Positions 31,158 to 38,501 of a stretch of 46,376 nucleotides of DNA are shown piece after piece. Made by a program: the position numbers and the translations under genes. Position 1 is the first letter of the stretch; each line of letters begins with the position of its first letter. The stretch comes from JAPUDQ01 sp964552765 (lineage in GTDB: Bacteria; Patescibacteriota; Saccharimonadia; Saccharimonadales; Saccharimonadaceae): NCBI GenBank assembly GCA_964552765.1, contig CAZKIA010000006.1:1-46376 (forward strand), written 5' to 3'. The notes below the pieces were generated by a model. That model saw only the letters and a list, made by a program, of their open reading frames with translations. It had not been told where the DNA came from and ran no database searches.

Positions 31158-33380
31158 ATGGGTGTATCACAGCTAAGAACATATCGAGATACAGTTTGGC
31201 GAGTGCTTGCTAGGCATGGATTCTTGTTGCTGACAGTTTTGGTATATTTGTTTTTTACTTCATATTATATGTGGCCAGTGGTAAGCTCATGCGATACTAC
31301 TACCTATGGATTTGGCGATAATACAGCCGGGCCAATTTGGCGGGCGACACTACCTGGCCAAAGTCTGTACGGTTCGTATACTAATGTGACGAATTACCCA
31401 TTTGGTGATGATCTTAGTAGCCCCGTTAACGGACTTTTTTTGTTACAAATACCAACCATAAAAGCTTTTCAGGCTGTTGCAGGGCCAATATGTGGATATA
31501 ACCTATTGAACATATCTAGCTTCCTAGTGAGCTCGTTAGTGATGTTTGGGTTCATACTGTTCTTGACCAGAAATAAATGGATAGCGTTATTCGCAGGGTA
31601 TGCAGCGACATTTAGTCCGTATTATCAAATGAAAGTTGGCGGACACTTTTCCTATGGATTTCAGGCAATATTTATTGCGTTGATATGGTTGTTTTTTAGG
31701 CTTATTAAATACAGGCGCAAAAGAGATTCGGTTTATCTTGGGCTTGCATGGATATTTGCACTTTATCTTGACCCATATTTCTCGCTATTCTCGGCTATCG
31801 TGTTATTAGCGCTCGGTGCTGCCTGGGCGATTGTTAATTATCGATCACTACTTGCGAGAAAAGCAAAGTCATTTTTCGCTAGTACTCAGGGTATTGAGCT
31901 GAAGAGAATATTGCTTGCTGGGCTAATCATGATAGCGGTGTCAGTTCCGCTTTTGGCAATGTATGGCTCAAGTTCAAGTCAGATCACCGGGGACGTTGCC
32001 GCCGCACGAGGCAATGTGATTGCAGAAGCAAAGGCATGCAGTAACTGGCCCCATGAGTATCTGGTGCCATTTGTACTACATCCGCTATTTAAGAGTATAT
32101 TTGGCGGGCAGTCATACCAATCTGCTATTGATAGCCTAAAACAAGATTTTCCGTGTGGTATAGGGGAAGACACAGTAGGCTTAAGCTTATCATTAGTATT
32201 TGTGGCGATTATCGGACTTATGATTATTTTCTGGGAGAAGATAAATCGTCGACGTCTAGGACTGGCAAAAATACTACCGATCAATAGTCGTATCGTGTTT
32301 CTTTCATTAATACTGATCGGACTGGTGGCGATCGTAATGGCTCTACCGCCCGTACGACTAAAAGGTATTATTCCTACGCCTTCCTATGAACTACTTACGT
32401 TTACGAGTACATGGCGTACCTTGAGTCGTTTCTATATGCTGGTCAATATATCCCTTGTTGCTTTGGTATCTATCATCCTTGCAATGACATGGCGGGCGTT
32501 TCCAAAAAACAAGAACCTTCTCCTCGTACTCTTCTCTCTATTATGGATAGGGGTATTTGTAGAATACCAGGCATTTCCACCGCTGAAGGGGAATACTATG
32601 AGTACATTCAACTATGCAAAAGACGCTCCGGCTGCGTATACCTGGTTGCGTGATCAAAGCAACATAAAAGTTGTGGCTGAGTATCCACTTGAGCAGTACG
32701 GAAAAGAATCAGATGCGATGAGCTACTATCTGACTATGCAAGCAATTCATAAGAAGAAACTGTTTAATAGCGCAATTTCGCATAGCCCACAAGAACGAAT
32801 CAAGGATAGTCTGAAGAACTTAAAAGACCCTCAAACAATGAGAGTACTCAAAGCAAATGGGGTTGATGCAGTGATTGTGCATGGGATCCCTGAGGCAGAT
32901 CTCGTAGGCCTTAATGGGGCTAGGGTTATACATACATCTCCCCAAGCAGTATTCAATATTAATAGTCACTCCCCTGTCGTGAAAGAAGACAACATCGTTA
33001 TCCTTAGCCTAGATAGCGTTTCTAAGATTGACTACTATCTCGATCTTGATAAAGGCTTTTATCGTAATGTTGATATTATCAAGTCCGTGATCGACTGGAA
33101 ATATGAAGCAGCAAATAAAGCAGAAATTATTATCAAAAGACCAGGCGTGCATCTTGACGATAAGAATAATGTCCCAGTAAAAGTCTGCTTTAAAGCGCAG
33201 ATGTCGGTACCGACCGAGCATACAAACCTACTTGTGCGTACCGATGGTATCACGCACGATCTAGGTGAGATCGATGGTACGCTACGGGAATATAGCTTTG
33301 ACGCAATTACATCAGTCGTTCTATTGCCAGCTAATGGCCATAATATCCGACTTACAGGATTGGGGTGCCCAAATGGATAA
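31158..33380 (+). CDS. Large polytopic membrane protein, probable GT-C glycosyltransferase
   Basis: 740 residues. About 11-12 membrane helices span residues 20-470, followed by a soluble extracytoplasmic domain of about 260 residues. The first outer loop is long and acidic (FGDNTAGPIWRATL, then YPFGDDLSSPVNGLFLLQ near 88-105), as in GT-C enzymes that use polyprenyl-phosphate sugars. The loop near 280-330 holds Cys pairs. I recognise the architecture rather than a named family; a YfhO-like membrane protein is an alternative. The lipid-linked donor could come from the DPM1-type GT2 at 26034. It overlaps the next GT4 gene by 8 bp. Confidence 0.68.
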   Translation: MGVSQLRTYRDTVWRVLARHGFLLLTVLVYLFFTSYYMWPVVSSCDTTTYGFGDNTAGPIWRATLPGQSLYGSYTNVTNYPFGDDLSSPVNGLFLLQIPTIKAFQAVAGPICGYNLLNISSFLVSSLVMFGFILFLTRNKWIALFAGYAATFSPYYQMKVGGHFSYGFQAIFIALIWLFFRLIKYRRKRDSVYLGLAWIFALYLDPYFSLFSAIVLLALGAAWAIVNYRSLLARKAKSFFASTQGIELKRILLAGLIMIAVSVPLLAMYGSSSSQITGDVAAARGNVIAEAKACSNWPHEYLVPFVLHPLFKSIFGGQSYQSAIDSLKQDFPCGIGEDTVGLSLSLVFVAIIGLMIIFWEKINRRRLGLAKILPINSRIVFLSLILIGLVAIVMALPPVRLKGIIPTPSYELLTFTSTWRTLSRFYMLVNISLVALVSIILAMTWRAFPKNKNLLLVLFSLLWIGVFVEYQAFPPLKGNTMSTFNYAKDAPAAYTWLRDQSNIKVVAEYPLEQYGKESDAMSYYLTMQAIHKKKLFNSAISHSPQERIKDSLKNLKDPQTMRVLKANGVDAVIVHGIPEADLVGLNGARVIHTSPQAVFNINSHSPVVKEDNIVILSLDSVSKIDYYLDLDKGFYRNVDIIKSVIDWKYEAANKAEIIIKRPGVHLDDKNNVPVKVCFKAQMSVPTEHTNLLVRTDGITHDLGEIDGTLREYSFDAITSVVLLPANGHNIRLTGLGCPNG

Positions 33381-34671
33381 GAAAACTATCTGGATCGACC
33401 TTACTGATATGCTCGTGTGGAAAGGTCATTTCACAGGTATCCAGCGCGTTACATACGAGTATGCTCAACGATTCAATAAAGATGGAGCTAAATTTTGCGC
33501 ATATGATCCGATTGATGATCGCTTTATTGAGATTGAACTCGCCTTTATTGACAGATTAATTAACAATCATAACGAAGATCTGCCAGAACTCATTACATTT
33601 CGAAAAAAAATTCGCTTGCTTGTTGGTAGGCCGTATTATGCTCTGCCTGACAAGTACAAGACGCCTCTCCGTCCTTTCGTGTCTCGGGCCAATCACGCAG
33701 CCCGGTATATTATGTCAAAGACAGTTGCCCGCAATCGTCGTATCGAAAGCCCCTATCAATCATTTCCTGAAGCGTCCTTTAAAAAAGATGACAGTGTGTA
33801 CTTGATTGGCGCTGGCTGGAATGAACAACGTACACTCACAAAACTAATCGAAATAAAACATCAGAAAAAAATAAAGATTATCCAGCATATTAATGATATA
33901 TTACCGATTTATCAGCCGCAGCTTTTTGCAGAAGAGCTACCACAAGTTTTTACGCCGTTTTTTGACATGGCCGTACGTAATGTCGATCATATGACAGTTA
34001 TATCAAAAGCGACTAAGCGCGACGTCGAAGCATATTGCGCCGAGCACCGTATTACGGCACCTGTAATTAGTGTTATACGATTAGGTGATGATGCAAAATC
34101 AGCAGCTAACAAACGACCACAGGCTATAAAAGAGGGGGAAAAATTCATTTTCGCTCTCGGAACATTTGAGGTAAGAAAGAACTACACACTCCTATATCAA
34201 GCGCTAAAACTTGCACAGCTTGAGCAGCGAGATTTGCCAAAGATTGTTATTGCAGGACGAAAGGGGTGGTTATCGTCAGACATTATTTATATGATGCGAC
34301 ACGATCCATATACCAAAAAGCAGCTCGTATGGCTTAGCGACGTATCAGATGAGGAAGCAGCATGGTTGTTTGATAATTGTATGTTTACAGTTTTTCCTTC
34401 TATCGCTGAAGGCTGGGGTTTACCAGTAGCCGAGTCATTAGGAAGCGGTAAACTATGTCTGGTATCGGGTACGTCGTCGATGTTAGAAATAGGCGAAGGT
34501 CTCGTTGACTACTTCTTGCCGTATGATGCACGGGAGTGCATGGAAAAAATCCAATATTATATAGCCGAAGATAGGTATATCAATGCTAATTCAGGCGTAC
34601 GTGAAAAGTACCGAGTCTTTACGTGGGATGAATCATACAATAGTGTTAAGCAATCAGTATTAGAACGATAG
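33373..34671 (+). CDS. Glycosyltransferase family 4
   Basis: The start at 33373 (MDKKTIWIDLTDMLVWKGHF) is preferred to 33265, because the longer form would overlap the membrane-protein gene by 116 bp and adds nonconserved residues. 432 residues. TGIQRVTYEYAQRF is an acceptor-side motif seen in WbaZ-like enzymes. The donor half has FIFALGTFEVRKNYTLLYQA near 258-277 and FPSIAEGWGLPVAESLGSGK near 340-359 with the E-x7-E pair. It is translationally coupled to the upstream GT-C candidate and ends directly against the next, convergent gene. Confidence 0.86.
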   Translation: MDKKTIWIDLTDMLVWKGHFTGIQRVTYEYAQRFNKDGAKFCAYDPIDDRFIEIELAFIDRLINNHNEDLPELITFRKKIRLLVGRPYYALPDKYKTPLRPFVSRANHAARYIMSKTVARNRRIESPYQSFPEASFKKDDSVYLIGAGWNEQRTLTKLIEIKHQKKIKIIQHINDILPIYQPQLFAEELPQVFTPFFDMAVRNVDHMTVISKATKRDVEAYCAEHRITAPVISVIRLGDDAKSAANKRPQAIKEGEKFIFALGTFEVRKNYTLLYQALKLAQLEQRDLPKIVIAGRKGWLSSDIIYMMRHDPYTKKQLVWLSDVSDEEAAWLFDNCMFTVFPSIAEGWGLPVAESLGSGKLCLVSGTSSMLEIGEGLVDYFLPYDARECMEKIQYYIAEDRYINANSGVREKYRVFTWDESYNSVKQSVLER

Positions 34672-36738
34672 CTACTGAATCTTCATATAGTAACTAAGCC
34701 CCGTATCGTTTAGCCAAGTAAGATTATTGGCAATGAGGTTAAATCGTTCATTGTACACGCCAGTTACGCCCGATATAGGAACAGTTATCCAGTACTCAAA
34801 GGTCGCTGTTTGTCCGGGTAAAACAGAAGGCTCCTTCATAAGTATGGGCCGAGTGACTGTTAACCAGTTACTACCAATCGCAAAGCTACTCTTTCTTTCT
34901 TGTGGCCCTGCAGTACCAACCATCAAAGCATTTGGCCCAGAGTTTAGCCAGGTCATGTTGCCGGTGTTCTTTGCCGTAAAGCCAATGAATATTCGATCAC
35001 CTGGCTTGAGGGCATTCATGTTGGCCGTAGTAGTTTTTGTGTCGTCCGTGTAGGCATATTGGCTATTTAATGACCATGAGTAAACAGGTGCTTGAATATT
35101 CATATAGTAGCTAAGTCCCGTATCATTTAACCAAGTTAGGTTGTTTGCAATGAGGTTAAATCGTTCATTATGAATGCCGATTGCTCCGGACGTTGGAATT
35201 GTCAGCCAGTATTCAAAAGTAGCAGTCTGTCCCGGAGCTACAGAAGCTTCTTTCATTAGAGCGGGTCGCGTTACCGTTAGCCAGTTACTGCCAGATGCAA
35301 AGCTACTCTTTCTTTCTTGTGGCCCTGCAGTACCAACCATCAAAGCATTTGGCCCAGAGTTTAGCCAGGTCATGTTGCCGGTGTTCTTTGCCGTAAAGCC
35401 AATGAATATTCGATCACCTGGCTTGAGGGCGTTCATGTTGGCAGCTGTAGTTTTTGTTTCGTCTGTATAGGCATACTGTCCAGTGATCGACCATGCATAG
35501 ACTGGTGTCTGAACAGTTATCCTATAAAATAATCCAATATTTGGTAGCCACACTTTGTTTTCGGCTAGAGGATTAAAGTATTCATCATATGTCGTCGTTT
35601 GTGATACGTTTGGTGCAGTTATCGAGAATTCAAAAGTACCAATTTGTCCCGGCGCGACTGAAGCTTCTTTGAGGACTGCAGCACGCGTTTGACTAGACCA
35701 AGAGGAATCGCTAAATTGGCTGGATCGCTCATAAGGGTTCGATGAGCCAAGTTTGATTGGACTACTGCCAGAATTTTGCCAAGTAGTATTACCTGTGTTT
35801 TTTACGGTGATACTGAGATAGGCCTTTTGTCCTGGCAGCAAGCTAAGCCCACTTGGAATTGTTCTTGTAGCATCCGTAAAAGCCTTTTGCGACATAAGCT
35901 GCCAAGAGTAATCGGGAACTTGCGTTGATCCGAACCACACCTCAAAGAAGTAAACAAAGTTGTAGCTGCCACTATAGTATCGGCCAACTGTTCCGAAGGG
36001 TGCCCTACCGTACAGTCCCTGGGGGTTGTTGTATGTATGAGGGGTATAGCAGTACATTGATGAGGTGGCGGCATTGGCGAGATAATACGTACGATACGCT
36101 ACACCATCCTGATCTATAAATGTGACATTTTGATTAGGGAAAAGGCTTGGGGTATAGAACTTTTTATCACGCCCATCGCACACCCAGCCTGTTGAAGGTT
36201 TCCACCATGTGTAATTGCCGTTTGCTCGTTCATAGTTATAGCGTAGTGTCCATGTTCCCATATCAACTTGTTCAAAAAATCCAGCAGTAGAACAAGTGCC
36301 TGTCGTAGGGCATCCATAGCCCATTGCATAGTTGAGGTCGATAGTGTCAGGGTATGGGTTTGTAATAAGGCTTTGTTCTTTTTGCAGTGTTGCCAATATG
36401 ACTTGGGGATTCATACCATATATCTGCGCAGCGTAGTAGATGATGGTTGCAGCACGTACCGTCTGGCCGCATGGAGCATTTATTGCTCGATACCATTGGT
36501 CGGTCTGGCCATCATACGAACAATTAAGCAGAAAACTTCTCGAAACAAGTCCACTATTTTTTGACACTAAAAAGTTTTGAATATCATTTTCAGACATTGA
36601 GGCCGCATTGAGGAATAACTGGTTATCAATAACCCTCGCACCATCATATGCAGCATAAGCTGGAGTATGCATGAATAGTATCGCTCCAATACTTAAAGTG
36701 ACAGAGAGAATAGCTTTGTGAATGAGTGATATCTTCAT
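34672..36738 (-). CDS. Secreted lysozyme-like protein with three Ig-like repeats
   Basis: 688 residues with a signal peptide (cleavage after AYA near 28). Residues about 60-170 contain YGMNPQVILATLQKEQSLIT and YAMGYGCPTTGTCSTAGFFE, a transglycosylase-like module seen in Gram-positive wall proteins, with a possible catalytic Glu in QKEQ. Four Cys suggest disulfides. Three Ig-like repeats of about 139 residues follow (about 275-407, 408-547, 548-688). Each has a LKPGDRIFIGFTAKNTGNMT- or LLPGQKAYLSITVKNTGNTT-type strand, resembling NBR1/CARDB domains. The last two repeats are nearly identical even at the DNA level. It is probably displayed outside the cell and binds or trims wall or glycan; a host-contact role is a guess. 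It is 7 bp downstream of the Gmad2 gene. Confidence 0.72.
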   Translation of the reverse strand: MKISLIHKAILSVTLSIGAILFMHTPAYAAYDGARVIDNQLFLNAASMSENDIQNFLVSKNSGLVSRSFLLNCSYDGQTDQWYRAINAPCGQTVRAATIIYYAAQIYGMNPQVILATLQKEQSLITNPYPDTIDLNYAMGYGCPTTGTCSTAGFFEQVDMGTWTLRYNYERANGNYTWWKPSTGWVCDGRDKKFYTPSLFPNQNVTFIDQDGVAYRTYYLANAATSSMYCYTPHTYNNPQGLYGRAPFGTVGRYYSGSYNFVYFFEVWFGSTQVPDYSWQLMSQKAFTDATRTIPSGLSLLPGQKAYLSITVKNTGNTTWQNSGSSPIKLGSSNPYERSSQFSDSSWSSQTRAAVLKEASVAPGQIGTFEFSITAPNVSQTTTYDEYFNPLAENKVWLPNIGLFYRITVQTPVYAWSITGQYAYTDETKTTAANMNALKPGDRIFIGFTAKNTGNMTWLNSGPNALMVGTAGPQERKSSFASGSNWLTVTRPALMKEASVAPGQTATFEYWLTIPTSGAIGIHNERFNLIANNLTWLNDTGLSYYMNIQAPVYSWSLNSQYAYTDDTKTTTANMNALKPGDRIFIGFTAKNTGNMTWLNSGPNALMVGTAGPQERKSSFAIGSNWLTVTRPILMKEPSVLPGQTATFEYWITVPISGVTGVYNERFNLIANNLTWLNDTGLSYYMKIQ
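34881..35013. repeat. Near-identical internal repeat, copy A
   Basis: 133 bp identical to 35298-35430, and 145 bp with one mismatch if extended. It encodes the same part of Ig-like repeats 2 and 3 of the gene at 34672. The 417-bp offset equals 139 codons, one domain. Confidence 0.9.
35298..35430. repeat. Near-identical internal repeat, copy B
   Basis: Partner of 34881-35013. Sequence outside the shared block is clearly more diverged, which points to recent gene conversion or recombination limited to this part of the two domains. Confidence 0.9.
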
Positions 36739-36745
36739 ATTCTAC

Positions 36746-37330
36746 CTACTGACCGAATGATATCGGGATCCTTATATTGTTTGATTCGACTCCATCGGCT
36801 GCTGCTGTGAAAACATCGATTCGGCCCTGCGATGCAGTTGTTGAAAAATTAAATGTGCCAGAGAATTGTCCATTTACAACATCAATCGTACCGCTCGCAA
36901 TGACGCCCGATACGTTATCGACAAGACGAAATGATACTTTTGGTGCAGTAGATTTACCGGTAAGTGATTGACCATTTTTTAACACGGAGTCTTTTGCCGG
37001 GCTATAGACAGTGATTACTCCGCTAGGCGATACTGTCCATTGATCTTCGGGAGGGGTTGAAGGAATTGAGCCACGGTTGTCACTGATAGACCCTTCATTG
37101 CTTGATGCGGCAGTAGGTGTTCTATCACTTCCTTGGCTGAAATCACTCTGCGCAGACGGAGCTTTGCTGGTGGTAGCATCTTTGTTTGGTGAACTTTGAG
37201 GTAACTTAATAAAATCAGTGATTTTTAGTTTTTCGAGTATAAAGAGCGTTCCGAGAAGAAATATAAAAATAGCTACAAATACTAGTAGGCACTTCTTTCT
37301 GGAGGATCTTTTTTGTTTGTTTATTTTCAT
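36746..37330 (-). CDS. Membrane-anchored protein with C-terminal Gmad2-like Ig domain
   Basis: 194 residues. A basic N-terminus (MKINKQKRSSRKK) is followed by one membrane helix (about 14-32) and a Ser/Pro/Asp-rich linker to about residue 95. A beta-sandwich of about 90 residues carries VYSPAKDSVLKNGQSLTGKS and RIDVFTAAADGVESNNIRIP, matching the Gmad2 (spore-germination-associated) immunoglobulin-like domain found in many non-sporulating bacteria. The domain should lie outside the membrane. It precedes the secreted repeat protein with a 7-bp gap, so the two probably act together at the surface. Function unknown. Confidence 0.75.
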   Translation of the reverse strand: MKINKQKRSSRKKCLLVFVAIFIFLLGTLFILEKLKITDFIKLPQSSPNKDATTSKAPSAQSDFSQGSDRTPTAASSNEGSISDNRGSIPSTPPEDQWTVSPSGVITVYSPAKDSVLKNGQSLTGKSTAPKVSFRLVDNVSGVIASGTIDVVNGQFSGTFNFSTTASQGRIDVFTAAADGVESNNIRIPISFGQ

Positions 37331-37346
37331 ATATACCTTCAGTATT

Positions 37347-37352
37347 ATTCTA
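37347..37352 (-). promoter_or_regulatory. -10 box of the Gmad2-secreted protein operon
   Basis: TAGAAT on the minus strand, ending 16 nt before the ATG (37328-37330). A GAAGG ribosome site at 37336-37340 falls in the predicted short leader of about 10 nt. Confidence 0.45.
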
Positions 37353-37410
37353 CCAGAAATTACCCTTATGGCAATAGGATTATTAAGATATATTGTGATA
37401 CCCTAGTAGT

Positions 37411-38451
37411 ATGATAACAGTTATAATTGCAGGTGGATCGGGTACGAGGCTATGGCCTTTATCAACGAGTGAAAACCCAAAACAACTCCTCAAACTAACA
37501 AATGATTACACTATGGTGCAAAACACCTTTAATCGTGCAGTTACCTTTTCAAAAGAAATATACGTTGTTCCTGATATTAGTCATGCGGATCGTCTCCGCG
37601 AGCAGTTACCTGTTCTAGATGATGCGCATTGCATTGTTGAACCTGGCAGGCGAGGCACGGCGAACTGTATTATTACAGCCCTTGTGCAGGTTGCAAAAAA
37701 TCATGACCCAGATGAGCCGATAGCCTTTATATCGGCAGACCATAATGTACGAGATGTTGAAGGGTTTGCTCGATCATTTAGACTAGCAGAGCAATGTTCA
37801 CGTAAAACCAATGAGATTGTATTGATAGGTATCGAGCCGACATATCCAGCGACAGGCTTTGGGTATATTGAACGAGACGGGGAGCTTGAGGAATTTTCTG
37901 GTGTCTATGCTGTCGAAAGCTTTAAGGAAAAACCTGATTTTGAAACAGCAAAATCTTACGTTAAAAGCGGTAAGTATCTTTGGAATTGCGGGTACTTTGT
38001 AGGTTCGCTCAATACATTTGTGCGTGAGATGAAGGAACATGCACCCGATCTGCATGAAACGTATGAGGTTTTATCAAATGTGAGTGATATGAGTACACAA
38101 CAATATCGCGATGCATATCTAGCACTTGATAACAAAGTTATCGATATTGCGTTAATAGAGAAGGTTAAGTCGCTAGCAGTCGTACCTGCTGGATTTGACT
38201 GGATGGATGTAGGAAATTTCAATGATCTACATGCTGTGAATGAGAGAGATGAGCTAGATAATTATATTAATGGTGATAATGTGCACTGTGTTGAAGTTGA
38301 AAATGCATACATACGCAACGAAGAGGATAAGCCAGTCGCAGTCATAGGTCTCGATAACATTGTCGTCGTAAACTCCAAAGATGGAATACTCGTCTCACGT
38401 AAAGATGTATCGCCAAAAGTAGGCGATATTGCTAAAAAAATTCAGACATAG
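37411..38451 (+). CDS. manC: Mannose-1-phosphate guanylyltransferase
   Basis: A 346-residue nucleotidyltransferase making GDP-mannose from mannose-1-phosphate and GTP. The signature VIIAGGSGTRLWPLSTSENP continues into KQLLKL. FISADHNVRDVEGFARSF near 108-125, GFGYIERDG near 149-157, FKEKPDFETAKSYVKSGKYL near 170-189, and WNCGYFVG complete the family pattern. It lacks the C-terminal isomerase domain of bifunctional ManC/AlgA enzymes. It feeds Gmd/Rmd and the mannosyltransferases of the locus. Phosphomannomutase and mannose-6-phosphate isomerase are not in the window. TATATT at 37389-37394 is a possible -10. Confidence 0.94.
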   Translation: MITVIIAGGSGTRLWPLSTSENPKQLLKLTNDYTMVQNTFNRAVTFSKEIYVVPDISHADRLREQLPVLDDAHCIVEPGRRGTANCIITALVQVAKNHDPDEPIAFISADHNVRDVEGFARSFRLAEQCSRKTNEIVLIGIEPTYPATGFGYIERDGELEEFSGVYAVESFKEKPDFETAKSYVKSGKYLWNCGYFVGSLNTFVREMKEHAPDLHETYEVLSNVSDMSTQQYRDAYLALDNKVIDIALIEKVKSLAVVPAGFDWMDVGNFNDLHAVNERDELDNYINGDNVHCVEVENAYIRNEEDKPVAVIGLDNIVVVNSKDGILVSRKDVSPKVGDIAKKIQT

Positions 38452-38486
38452 ACTATTTATCTGTAGATTCTCAGTAAATTTTGCTG

Positions 38487-38492
38487 TATGAT
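38487..38492 (+). promoter_or_regulatory. Leaderless promoter of the SGNH surface-protein gene
   Basis: TATGAT ends 9 nt before the ATG at 38502. It overlaps the upstream in-frame TTG (38481), which would therefore not be transcribed, fixing the start at 38502. Confidence 0.45.
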
Positions 38493-38501
38493 GTCCTCAA
38501 G

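Noticed and set aside
34727..35470. Paired plus-strand open frames of about 100 codons (34727-35053 and 35174-35470)
   Set aside because: They are opposite-strand shadows of the duplicated Ig-like repeats; their similarity to each other follows from the DNA repeat.
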